Numbered from the stretch's first letter, positions 1 to 6,725 are shown. The stretch: 7,763 nucleotides of DNA from an uncultured Olsenella sp. (GCA_900548775.1 URLM01000067.1:1-7763), one strand, 5' to 3'. The notes: generated by a model from the letters alone, not told the origin. Translations and numbers: made by a program.

Positions 1-629
1 ATGTCATCTGCGTTCAGCTTGGCGTACGCGTCACCGGAGATGCCGTAGCCGGTTGCCGCCGAGAGAAGCTCAGGCAGGTCTCCCGCGGTGGGGGAGCCGT
101 CCGTGGGCATGGTGACGGCCATGCGCACGGCACCGGAGCCGTCCTCGCAGATCCACGTGACACATGGGATGCCCACGCCCTGCTCGGAGGCCCAACTCGC
201 AAGGGCAGCGGAGCGCCGGGCGCAGGCAAGTGCCATGTCCGGCGCAGGAGCGGAGCTTGCCTCCTCCACCCAGATGCCATCTGCGGAGAGGACGACCTTG
301 GCCTGGTCCGCCTCGAGGGAGACGTCCGTGCCGTCGAACTGGAGCGAGGCAAGGGCTGAGTAGACGTCGTCCGTGGTGACCGTGAGGGTCTGGGACGCCT
401 CTTGTGACGCAGCGACGTCCTTGTCGGTGGGTTGTTCCTCCTCGGCCGTGGTCTGGAACGCAGCGGAGCCCGTTGCCCACGCAAGCGGGTCGCCGCCCTG
501 CGCGTAGACGGACATCGCCCAGACGCAGAAGGCGACGAGGATGGCGGCGAGAACCGCAACGATCGCCCTCGCAGCGCGCCTACCGTTTGCTGGCTGGTTG
601 TCACCAGTCTGCATACCGCTTTCTGACAT
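1..629 (-). CDS. Membrane-anchored or secreted protein of unknown family (3' end outside window)
   Basis: The frame opens with ATG at 627-629 and stays open for 209 codons to the left edge, so the C-terminus is missing. A short polar N-terminus with basic residues (about residues 17-21) is followed by a strong hydrophobic segment at about residues 22-43, ending in VYAQGG. This could be a signal anchor, or a signal peptide cut after Ala43. The remainder is predicted to be extracytoplasmic: an acidic Thr/Glu/Asp-rich linker (about 60-80), then a mixed alpha/beta-looking region with Cys residues near 135, 155 and 159. I recognise no family. The start is supported by GGGGAGG 9 nt upstream (639-645), and the ATG directly abuts the TAG of the preceding giant gene, which implies co-transcription and probably translational coupling. 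Sharing a transcript with a DUF4430/beta-propeller surface protein suggests a partner at the same cell-surface site. That role is inference. The gene call is firm; the function is unknown. Confidence 0.85.
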   Translation of the reverse strand, partial: MSESGMQTGDNQPANGRRAARAIVAVLAAILVAFCVWAMSVYAQGGDPLAWATGSAAFQTTAEEEQPTDKDVAASQEASQTLTVTTDDVYSALASLQFDGTDVSLEADQAKVVLSADGIWVEEASSAPAPDMALACARRSAALASWASEQGVGIPCVTWICEDGSGAVRMAVTMPTDGSPTAGDLPELLSAATGYGISGDAYAKLNADD

Positions 630-3600
630 CTAGCCGCGCCTCCCCTCGGAAGCGTCCTGGTTGCCGCGTCGGCGGGTGGCAAGCAGCAGGACGAGCAGTG
701 CCGCACCCACGCAGGTGCCAACGATTGGCCAGATGGGAAGGCCCGCCTGGTTCGCTGCGGTCTTGCTTGCGGAGGTCTTGCCGGTTTCTGCGGGCTCCTT
801 GGCCACGGTGGAGGTGACAGCGGTCACGTCCTCTGACGAGTAGCTGTCGAGAAGCGAACCGCTTTCTGACGCAGCGGCGTCAGCTGTCGCGGAGCCAGTC
901 GACGCGTTGCCGACAGAGACGGGCACGTGAGGCTTTGCTGGCGTCGTGGCGGATGGGGTCGGGACGGTATTGTCAGAGGCGCTGCCTGCGGTGTTGCTGC
1001 CTGCATTACCGCTGGTACCAGCGTTGCCGCTGCCACCCGCAGAGCCACCGTTGTTCTCGCCGTTCTCGCCCTCGCCCCCGTTAGGAACGGGCGTGGTCCC
1101 GGTGGCGTCCAGCTTGAAGAGAGTGCCGGAGTCGTTGAAGTAGTAGAGGTTGCCGCTTGCATCGCAGGCGATGGAGCTCATGCAGTACTGCCAGAGGTCC
1201 TTAGTTTTGTCATTCGAATCAACCGGGTGCGGAGGCAGGTAGAGGATGCTCGCCTCGGAATCGCCCAAGCGGTAGGCGTACACGCCGCCAGGAAGGGCGT
1301 TGCTCGTAAAGTACACGTAGGTGTTGCCGTCGGCAGCAACGCTCACCAGCGGCGTGCCCTTGACCTCACCGGTGCCCGCCTGGTGCTCGACCTCAACCTT
1401 AGGCACCAGAACCTCGTGCTCGACCTCCATATTGTCCAGGTTGATCACGAACAGCGCGCCGTCGGCCTGGTTCGCTGGCGTTGACCCGCCCACGTAGGCA
1501 CGGCCGTCGCAGATGACGGGCGACGAGGTTGACTTCGAGCCAAACTTCACGCTGCGAATCGCCGTCAACGAGCCGTCAGAACCCAGGAAGAACTCGTGCA
1601 ACGAGCCGTCGGTCGTGACCGCGTAGACCGTGTTGCCGCTCACCGTCAGCTGTGCGCGGCAGCGCGTGCCCAGCTCGAGGGAGGAGAGCTCCTCTCCCGT
1701 CGCCGCGTCGAGCAGGGAGACACGACCCTCGTCGTTGGCCGTGAGCACCCCCGCAGACGTTGGCACGGCTCCCGTCCAGTAGTAGCCCACGCTCGCGTTA
1801 TCGTGCGACCACACGACGCTGCCGTCCGCAAGGCTCACGCAGGCAACGTAACCGCCGCAGGTGTCGCCACCGTCTGGTGCTGCTGTCGAGAAGTACGCCT
1901 TGCCGTCGCGCACGGTGATGGACGAGAGGGACTGCTGGGGAACGGCCTGGCCGCTCGCGCTGGTCGAGGCAGGCAACGCAGCCGAGACCCAGACTGTGGT
2001 CAACGTGTCCGCCGTGAGCGCCTGGATGCGTCCGCCGTGCAGCGGCACCAGGATGAGGCCATCGGCGTACTGCAGGCGTGCGGTAGAGTCCACACTCGCG
2101 GCAAGGCGCGCCTCGTCGAGAACCGCCCCGGTAGAGGGGTCACGGCGATAAACCTGCGTCAGCGCGGCGTCAAAAACGTGACCGTCCACGACGATCGCGT
2201 CGCTCGCGTTGACGAACATGTCCGTCGTGCGGCGCGACTGTGCCCATCCGAGCTTGGCATACGTGCCGGAGCCGGGCACCGGCGTCGAGAGCCCGCGCAC
2301 CACGCCCGTCTCGCCCGTGCCCTTGTAGCCGGGCCAGGCAGCCTCGAGGCCCGTGGGACGCGTGGCGTCAGGCTCGATGACCAGGACTTCGCCCTTGGGA
2401 GGAAGCTCCTTGTCCGCGCCATAGTACCAGACGACCTCGCTGCCGTTGGAGATGTTCACGCTGCCGGCACCTAGCTGCGACAGCTCTCCGTCAACGTACA
2501 GCTGCCAGTACCGACCGGTGTTAGAGTCCCAACCCCGTTCCTTGCCATCGACGGGCGAGGTGATGGTGTTGAGGTACCAGCCCCAGCTCCCGGTGCCAGA
2601 CTCGTGCGCAAGGCCCTTCTCGGCAAAAACTGCCTCGGTGAGGTCTGCCGCCGTCGAGCCCTCCACGAGCGTGAGTGACGTGGTGTCCAGCCAGACCTGG
2701 TCCTGGCCGGAGTCGTCCTTGCCAATCACCTTCACCGAGCCGGTGACCTGGCCAGGAAGCGAGTCTCCCCAGGCCGAGAAGTACCAGACGACCTGGTCGC
2801 CCTCCTTGAGGACGTAGTTCGAGGCCATCACCGTGGCGGACTTGCCGTTGATGAAGAGCTGCCACCACTTGCCGGTTGCTGCGTCGTAACCCTGCGAGAA
2901 ACTGCCCTTCGTAAAGGTATAGAGGCCTGGGTCATAGGTGATGCCATTGGCGTCGAGGACCTTCTTGGTGAAGTCAGCTGCGGTGGTACCCGGCTCGACC
3001 GAGAGCGAAGTCTCGGGCACCCAGCTCTCGGTGGCGTCGGATGCGTTGGGGCCATTGGGCCCAATGACGGCGCAGCTCGCGGTGATGCTCTCGGGGGCGT
3101 CCTTGCCAGAGGCGCCAGCGACTGCGAACGTGGCCGAGACGTCCTGGTCCACAAGGCTCGCCAGCTTGGCCTTGAGCTGGTCGCTCACCGTGGGGTCATC
3201 TTTGTAGTAGGCGTAGTACGCCTGGTAGCGCTCATCGGTGAGGCGAGAGATCACGGTCACGCGCGTGTTGTCCGCAGGCTTGGTGTATGCGAGAAGCTCG
3301 TTCGAGATAACGTCCGGACGGCTGGACTTGAAGGTGCGCCAGGTCATACCGCCCATGTCGCTGTATCCGGGCAGGTCAACCGGTACGATGCCGGGATGCG
3401 CGGACTGGGTCGCGCGGTCGCGAGCCCAGGCGAGGTTGCCCGAGGCATCCTCATACGCACCGAGGAAGGTCCGCAGGTTTCCGGTCACGCCATTAGCATC
3501 CTGACCATCGAGAAGCGCGCTTGCATACCCATCCTTGGCATGCCCCATGAGCGTCACCGCGCGGTCGAGCTCCCTCTCGTCCAGCGGCGTCAGGGTGAAC

Positions 3601-6425
3601 TCGAGCGACTTTGTTGCAGTTATCTGCGGGTTCGCCTTGTCAGAGACCGTGCAGGAAATGGTCACGGTACGCGTACCGTCAAGCGGGCGCACGACGGTGG
3701 CGTGGTAGCCGTTGACGCTCACCAGCGGACTGTCGCTCGCGTAGGTGACGGAGTACTGCTTGCCGTCCACACCCAGCGCGCGGGTGGTGGGAAGCTGCAA
3801 GTCCCCGGTAATCGCCGTGGGATCGACTGCCTCGCCAGTCGAGAAGGCGGTCACCTTCTCGTATGCGAAGCCGTTCTCGACCTTTGCCGCAAGCTCTGCC
3901 TGCGCTGCGGCAACGGCCTCGGGGTCTGCCTTGACGGTAATCGGGAAGTCTTTGGTCACCGAGACCTCGGGCATCCCGTAGCCCGTGAAGGATACGGTTG
4001 CCGTGAGCGTCACCGGCGCGTCCGCCAAGCCGCGCGTGGGCGTTGCCGTGAGCGTGCTGTCCCAGCTCTGACCGGTTACCGACACGATACTGTCGCCAGC
4101 ACTCCACGTGGCATTGGCACCGCCCAGGCTTGCGGGAAGGGAGAAGGCCTGCGTCACGGACTCCGCGGAGTCGCCCTCGGCAAAGCCCAGGGAAATTGCG
4201 TCGGACTTCTTCTGAAGGACCGCCCGAGCCGCGTCCTCGTCCCATGGCACCCGGAAGGTGCGGTTGGGGCTGAACGTCGCGGTCTCGTCACCGCGGGTGA
4301 GCGTGAACTCGATCGAGCTCACCGTCTGGAGCGAGGACATGTTCCAGCTGGAGACCTTGTCGGTGTCGCACGAGAAGTACGTGATGGCGCCGTTGTCTGC
4401 GCCTCCTGTGGATATGCCCACGGTGGCGTTGGCGTCCGTGTCCTGGAACGAGACGCTGGTCACGCGCACGGTGAGCCCCGTGGTGTCAACGCCCTCCTCA
4501 GCCAGCTTGGCGAGAAGCACGTCGTTCACGTTGGTGTCGGTGCCGTACGCGAGAGAGGGGCGCCAGTTCTCGTTCTGGAGGCGCGCGACGGCACCGGCAA
4601 GCGTGTTCGCTCCGACGACGGCCTGGTCAAACCCCGCCGAGACGGATGTCACGCCACTTGTCGCCGTGACCTTGAGATACTTGCCCGCAGCGCTTGCAGG
4701 AACCTGCAGGCTTGCCGACGTGCAGCCGTCAAGCGGCTGCCACTCTGCCGACGGGGCATCGGCGCTTGCCGCGACGTACCACTGCAGGCTGACGCCATCC
4801 TTGTCGGTGACGTTCGCATTGCTGCCGGAGAGCTGCGAGGCGTAGGCCGTGGCAGTCGCGGTGTCTCCGGTGAGAAGCGCGCCCGAGGAGGGCGACAGAA
4901 CAACATGGTGGAGGTCGTATGCGCCCGCTGCCTTAACCAGGGTCTTCTCGCTCTGGGCAGACGCCATGAGCGCGCTGCAGCTGGCCCACACGTACTTGCC
5001 CTCGAGCGACGAGGAGAGCTTGAGTGTGGTGCCGGCGACGCCGTCTGCTGCCGTGAGCTCGCGCGCGTTGGTGCCCTCCGCGTCATCCGCCGCATACCAG
5101 GTGCACGTGAGCTTGGCGTCCGAGGGGAGGTCCGTCTCGTACGAACCCCAGCCGCTGACCTTCTCGTACTGAGGCTGCGCCGTAAGCGTTGCCCCTGCCT
5201 GCGCGTTTGTGGCCGAGGAGGAGAGCTTCACGCTGGAGACGTCATAGGCGCCCGCAAGCGCGACGGGGCCAACCGGATCCTTCGAGGTGGTCCCGTAATA
5301 GGAGGGCGCGCTCGTGGAGACAACGGAGTTGCCGCTCGTCGCCTTGACGCGCAGGTACGCGCCAACGAGCGAGGTTCCGTCAGAAGTCTGCTCGGGAACG
5401 GTCAGGGTTGCGGAAGTCGCTCCGGGGATGTCTGAGAACGCGGAGTCCTCTGTCGACTTGCTTGCAGCCCACTGCCACTGGAAGTGGACAACATCCATGG
5501 AGGAGGCCTGGGTGTAGGCACCGGTGTACGCCGTTGCGGTGATGGTCTGGCCGACCTTCGCCGAGCCGGACGCGTCGACCGTCACCTTGTAGAGGGCGAC
5601 TGTCCCCGCCTCCTGTACGGGACCCGCCGCGGAGCTCTTGGCTGCCCCATAGCCGCCGTCCGCACTTGCGTAGACGTACTTGCCGAGAAGGTCGGAGGTG
5701 ACGTCGAGCGTGGGCGTCGTGGCGCCAGCGATCTTCTCGCCCGTGCCGTATGCCGAGTCGCTGGCGTACCACGACCAGGTCACGGCAGCGTTAGAGGTGG
5801 CGTCTGCGCCGGAGGCGTCCTTTGCCGACGCAGTGACGGTGTCTCCGGGGGCGAGCTTGCCGGTGTTGCTCAGCGACACGCTCACGAGGTTGACCGAGCC
5901 GGCAGCAGCGACCTTGTTGCGGCTGCGCGTCGTGCGAGAAGAGCCGCCGTCGGCGGTAGTGATCGTGCAGCGAACGTAGCGGCCGGCGTAGTCCGCAAGC
6001 GAGAGGGACTGCATGGTGGCGCCGGGGATGTCCTCCCAGGTTGAGTTGTCCGGGCTTGCCTGCCACTGGTAGGTGAGGGTGGTCGGGTCGATGGGGGCGC
6101 TGGCGCCCTTCTCGCGCGCCCATGCCCACAGTGTATCCGAGGAGGCATAGGCGTAGGTACCGCTCGACGGGCTTGCGCTGGTGGTGAGGTAGGTCGAGTA
6201 GATGCTGACCGGCGCGACATCGGCGGCGCTCGTCTCGGGCGGCGTCGTCTGCGTCGCTACCTGAGCGGCCTGCGTCGCTGCCGGGGCGGCCGGCGCCGCT
6301 GGCGCAACCTCGGCAAGCGCCCGGGTTGGCACCATCGATGCCGCCGTGACCAGTGACAACGTGACTGCCAGAATGCGGTCGCGCAGACGGCGCACAGGCA
6401 TGGACATGGGTTCAGTGGGGTTCAT
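630..6425 (-). CDS. Giant modular surface protein: Ig-like repeats, two DUF4430-like domains, PQQ-type beta-propeller, C-terminal membrane anchor
   Basis: A 1931-residue protein. Approximate module order: signal peptide 1-38 (basic RRLRDR, hydrophobic core, cut after RALA); Ala/Thr/Pro-rich linker to 70; five Ig-like repeats 72-605; a mixed domain 606-727; two atrophied-Ig-like modules 728-948; a divergent module 949-1110; two DUF4430-like domains near 1130-1221 and 1243-1342; a beta-propeller 1365-1777; a low-complexity stalk 1780-1893; and a membrane helix 1898-1917 followed by RRR. DUF4430 is known to resemble the cobalamin-carrier C-terminal fold and is common in Gram-positive surface proteins. 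The propeller lacks recognisable enzyme motifs and probably binds or scaffolds. The first ATG is chosen because AGGGAGG lies 5 nt upstream; Met7 and Met9 lack such a site. The protein probably acts outside the cell, tethered to the membrane. Ligand binding, perhaps feeding a transporter, is inference. The gene call and modular reading are secure; the exact biological role is not. Confidence 0.93.
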   Translation of the reverse strand: MNPTEPMSMPVRRLRDRILAVTLSLVTAASMVPTRALAEVAPAAPAAPAATQAAQVATQTTPPETSAADVAPVSIYSTYLTTSASPSSGTYAYASSDTLWAWAREKGASAPIDPTTLTYQWQASPDNSTWEDIPGATMQSLSLADYAGRYVRCTITTADGGSSRTTRSRNKVAAAGSVNLVSVSLSNTGKLAPGDTVTASAKDASGADATSNAAVTWSWYASDSAYGTGEKIAGATTPTLDVTSDLLGKYVYASADGGYGAAKSSAAGPVQEAGTVALYKVTVDASGSAKVGQTITATAYTGAYTQASSMDVVHFQWQWAASKSTEDSAFSDIPGATSATLTVPEQTSDGTSLVGAYLRVKATSGNSVVSTSAPSYYGTTSKDPVGPVALAGAYDVSSVKLSSSATNAQAGATLTAQPQYEKVSGWGSYETDLPSDAKLTCTWYAADDAEGTNARELTAADGVAGTTLKLSSSLEGKYVWASCSALMASAQSEKTLVKAAGAYDLHHVVLSPSSGALLTGDTATATAYASQLSGSNANVTDKDGVSLQWYVAASADAPSAEWQPLDGCTSASLQVPASAAGKYLKVTATSGVTSVSAGFDQAVVGANTLAGAVARLQNENWRPSLAYGTDTNVNDVLLAKLAEEGVDTTGLTVRVTSVSFQDTDANATVGISTGGADNGAITYFSCDTDKVSSWNMSSLQTVSSIEFTLTRGDETATFSPNRTFRVPWDEDAARAVLQKKSDAISLGFAEGDSAESVTQAFSLPASLGGANATWSAGDSIVSVTGQSWDSTLTATPTRGLADAPVTLTATVSFTGYGMPEVSVTKDFPITVKADPEAVAAAQAELAAKVENGFAYEKVTAFSTGEAVDPTAITGDLQLPTTRALGVDGKQYSVTYASDSPLVSVNGYHATVVRPLDGTRTVTISCTVSDKANPQITATKSLEFTLTPLDERELDRAVTLMGHAKDGYASALLDGQDANGVTGNLRTFLGAYEDASGNLAWARDRATQSAHPGIVPVDLPGYSDMGGMTWRTFKSSRPDVISNELLAYTKPADNTRVTVISRLTDERYQAYYAYYKDDPTVSDQLKAKLASLVDQDVSATFAVAGASGKDAPESITASCAVIGPNGPNASDATESWVPETSLSVEPGTTAADFTKKVLDANGITYDPGLYTFTKGSFSQGYDAATGKWWQLFINGKSATVMASNYVLKEGDQVVWYFSAWGDSLPGQVTGSVKVIGKDDSGQDQVWLDTTSLTLVEGSTAADLTEAVFAEKGLAHESGTGSWGWYLNTITSPVDGKERGWDSNTGRYWQLYVDGELSQLGAGSVNISNGSEVVWYYGADKELPPKGEVLVIEPDATRPTGLEAAWPGYKGTGETGVVRGLSTPVPGSGTYAKLGWAQSRRTTDMFVNASDAIVVDGHVFDAALTQVYRRDPSTGAVLDEARLAASVDSTARLQYADGLILVPLHGGRIQALTADTLTTVWVSAALPASTSASGQAVPQQSLSSITVRDGKAYFSTAAPDGGDTCGGYVACVSLADGSVVWSHDNASVGYYWTGAVPTSAGVLTANDEGRVSLLDAATGEELSSLELGTRCRAQLTVSGNTVYAVTTDGSLHEFFLGSDGSLTAIRSVKFGSKSTSSPVICDGRAYVGGSTPANQADGALFVINLDNMEVEHEVLVPKVEVEHQAGTGEVKGTPLVSVAADGNTYVYFTSNALPGGVYAYRLGDSEASILYLPPHPVDSNDKTKDLWQYCMSSIACDASGNLYYFNDSGTLFKLDATGTTPVPNGGEGENGENNGGSAGGSGNAGTSGNAGSNTAGSASDNTVPTPSATTPAKPHVPVSVGNASTGSATADAAASESGSLLDSYSSEDVTAVTSTVAKEPAETGKTSASKTAANQAGLPIWPIVGTCVGAALLVLLLATRRRGNQDASEGRRG
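636..1090 (-). other. Low-complexity stalk and C-terminal membrane anchor of the giant protein
   Basis: Residues about 1780-1893 are rich in Gly, Ser, Asn, Thr and Ala (GGEGENGENNGGSAGG and following), typical of an extended wall-spanning stalk. Then come LPIWP at 1896-1900, a hydrophobic helix to about 1917, RRR at 1918-1920 and an 11-residue polar tail ending in RRG. The layout copies a sortase sorting signal, but no LPXTG-type motif is present. The protein is therefore probably held by its membrane helix rather than linked to peptidoglycan. Confidence 0.75.
639..645 (-). promoter_or_regulatory. Ribosome binding site of the partial downstream gene
   Basis: On the minus strand GGGGAGG lies 9 nt before the ATG at 629. 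It sits inside the last codons of the giant gene, so ribosomes finishing that gene pass directly over it. This site decides the start of the downstream gene at the first ATG; the in-frame Met at residue 6 has no comparable site. Confidence 0.7.
1095..2333 (-). other. PQQ-type beta-propeller domain within the giant protein
   Basis: Residues about 1365-1777 contain eight blade-like units of the type D-G-x-(V/A)-(Y/F) ... G-x-(V/L)-x-A-L-(D/N)-x-x-(T/D)-G. They begin near VVDGHVFDAA, ADGLILVPLH, VRDGKAYFST, AGVLTANDEG, GNTVYAVTTD, CDGRAYVGGS, DGNTYVYFTS and GNLYYFNDSG. This is the pattern of PQQ-like repeats as in BamB-type propellers. I see no catalytic constellation of a quinoprotein dehydrogenase, so a binding or structural role is more likely. 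Blade 3 contains closely spaced cysteines (DTCGGYVAC), which could form a local disulfide. Confidence 0.78.
2398..3035 (-). other. Two tandem DUF4430-like domains within the giant protein
   Basis: Residues about 1130-1221 and 1243-1342 align with each other. Both have a strand of the type S-L-(S/T)-(V/L)-x-x-G-(T/S)-T-A-A-D, then a helix (FTKKVLDANG, LTEAVFAEKG), then (K/R)-(W/Y)-W-Q-L-(F/Y)-(I/V)-(N/D)-G, and they end in a (Q/E)-V-V-W-Y strand. This is the DUF4430 signature, a fold related to the C-terminal domain of cobalamin carriers. The second copy has an extra Trp-rich turn (SWGWYLNTI). Copies in tandem suggest two ligand sites or one shared site. The ligand cannot be read from the sequence. 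Confidence 0.78.
3095..4610 (-). other. Middle region of the giant protein: atrophied-Ig-like and unassigned modules
   Basis: Residues about 606-1110. The first part (606-727) has the string YGTDTNVNDVLLAKL and ends at VPWDED; I associate this with repeat modules of large Gram-positive surface proteins but cannot name it. Two units (about 728-828 and 830-948) follow the pattern of a short helix, a conserved strand with LP, a W/Y-containing strand, and a final strand ending in (F)-x-(I/L)-T-(V/L). This matches atrophied bacterial Ig domains. The third unit (949-1110) starts with a similar helix (DERELDRAV) but carries a long insertion rich in Tyr/Asp (around DERYQAYYAYYKDD), so its fold is uncertain. 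Confidence 0.6.
4611..6212 (-). repeat. Five tandem Ig-like repeats (coding)
   Basis: Residues about 72-605 contain five copies of one plan. Each has a core-Trp strand (YQWQ near 119, TWSWY near 213, FQWQW near 313, CTWYA near 441, LQWYV near 545), a turn often reading I-x-G-A-T, and a closing strand of the type G-(K/R/A)-Y-(V/L) near 147, 247, 354, 475 and 579. Repeats 2 to 5 open with AG-x-x-(D/N/A)-(L/V) near 174, 273, 391 and 499, giving periods of about 100-118 residues. The copies are diverged, so this is old duplication rather than recent expansion. Such arrays usually serve as rigid spacers or adhesive modules. Confidence 0.8.
6312..6425 (-). other. Signal peptide coding segment of the giant protein
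   Basis: Residues 1-38 show the tripartite Sec pattern: basic RRLRDR at 12-17, a hydrophobic stretch about 18-33, and a TRALA cleavage motif before Glu39. The mature chain starts in an Ala/Pro/Thr-rich linker. There is no lipobox cysteine, so it is not a lipoprotein. The arginine pair lacks the twin-arginine context. Confidence 0.85.
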
Positions 6426-6430
6426 TCCCG

Positions 6431-6437
6431 CCTCCCT
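6431..6437 (-). promoter_or_regulatory. Ribosome binding site of the giant gene
   Basis: On the minus strand AGGGAGG is separated by 5 nt (CGGGA) from the ATG at 6423-6425. It is the only good site near the three candidate Met codons and so fixes the first as start. Its GGGAG core can pair with CUCCC in the hairpin just upstream. Confidence 0.75.
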
Positions 6438-6440
6438 GTG

Positions 6441-6627
6441 ATCTGCTCCCTTGGGAGCGTCGAGGGCAGGCAGGGCCGTCGAGTGGCGACGGTAGCCTCA
6501 TGGCGCAGCGCCGGCGGTTGCGCGGCGCGCGCGACTGAGCACAGTTCTGGTTGCTGACCCGGAGTAGAACCGGGATCCATTTGCAGGCCTCACAGCTGCC
6601 CAAACCGTGCCCTCGGTTTGAATGTTG
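6441..6627 (-). other. Hairpin-rich leader of the giant gene, possible cis-regulatory RNA
   Basis: If the TATACT promoter is used, about 200 nt of untranslated RNA precede the gene. Visible perfect stems are CAAACCG/CGGTTTG (6601-6620, 6-nt loop), CCCGG/CCGGG with a 7-nt loop (6558-6574), GCGCA/TGCGC (6503-6523), CCGTCG/CGACGG (6476-6492, 5-nt loop) and GCTCCC/GGGAGC with a 2-nt loop (6445-6458). I compared it by eye with cobalamin, c-di-GMP-I, T-box and TPP motifs and found no match. The stem density exceeds what I would expect for spacer DNA, but high GC content makes chance stems common. No open frame here looks like a gene. Confidence 0.4.
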
Positions 6628-6633
6628 CCTGAA

Positions 6634-6639
6634 AGTATA
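6634..6639 (-). promoter_or_regulatory. -10 element TATACT of a probable promoter for the giant gene
   Basis: On the minus strand TATACT matches five of six bases of the sigma-70-type -10 consensus. It lies in the least GC-rich part of the intergenic region, about 210 nt before the giant gene's ATG, and predicts transcription starting near 6626-6628. No hexamer resembling TTGACA lies 16-18 nt upstream; the DNA there is GC-rich (around CGGCAGC). This fits a promoter needing an activator. Support is by motif only. Confidence 0.45.
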
Positions 6640-6686
6640 GACGAGAAGCGCCTGTTGCTGCCGGAGAGCGACGGGAGCACTTCTCG

Positions 6687-6708
6687 CCCGATACACGCCC
6701 GATACACA
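6687..6708 (+). repeat. Direct repeat of CCCGATACAC, 11-bp period
   Basis: CCCGATACAC occurs at 6687-6696 and again at 6698-6707, separated by one base, so the period is 11 bp, about one helical turn. The second copy merges into the left arm of the first palindrome. The GATACAC core recurs in the second palindrome at 6740-6746. Relative to the predicted start of transcription the first copy lies near -60 to -70, a usual position for an activator site. Confidence 0.55.
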
Positions 6709-6725
6709 TTCGTACACGAATGTGT
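6704..6725. promoter_or_regulatory. Palindrome 1, operator-like inverted repeat
   Basis: ACACATTCG (6704-6712), a 4-nt spacer TACA, and CGAATGTGT (6717-6725) form a perfect 9-bp inverted repeat. The same arms recur in palindrome 2 about 40 bp away. No run of T follows on either strand, so it is unlikely to be an intrinsic terminator. A dimeric regulator binding site is the simplest reading; no regulator gene is in the window. Confidence 0.6.

Noticed and set aside
14..721. 235-codon minus-strand frame spanning the junction of the two operon genes
   Set aside because: Its composition is Arg/Pro/Ser-rich low complexity, and it is out of frame with the two real genes, which have ribosome sites and sensible signal or anchor segments.
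3396..5435. 679-codon open frame on the plus strand opposite the giant gene
   Set aside because: The translation is Arg/Gly/Val-rich without recognisable domains. It lies entirely antisense to a strongly supported coding frame, as is usual for GC-rich DNA.
4611..6212. Recent nucleotide-level repeat expansion in the Ig array
   Set aside because: The five units share protein pattern only. Their lengths and sequences differ too much for recent duplication.
6541..6620. Intact tRNA gene on the minus strand
   Set aside because: Only a T-arm-like hairpin and a CCA-like end are present; a matching acceptor 5' strand, D-arm and anticodon arm could not be found.
6426..6660. Cobalamin riboswitch expected from the DUF4430 context
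   Set aside because: I looked for the conserved core pieces (CCCGCAACTGT-like, GCCACTG, AGCCAGGAGACC-like) on both strands and found none. A covariance-model search would decide.
6412..6717. 101-codon minus-strand frame across the leader of the giant gene
   Set aside because: It uses a GTG inside palindrome 1, has no good ribosome site, overlaps the start of the giant gene, and reads as an Arg/Cys-rich shadow.
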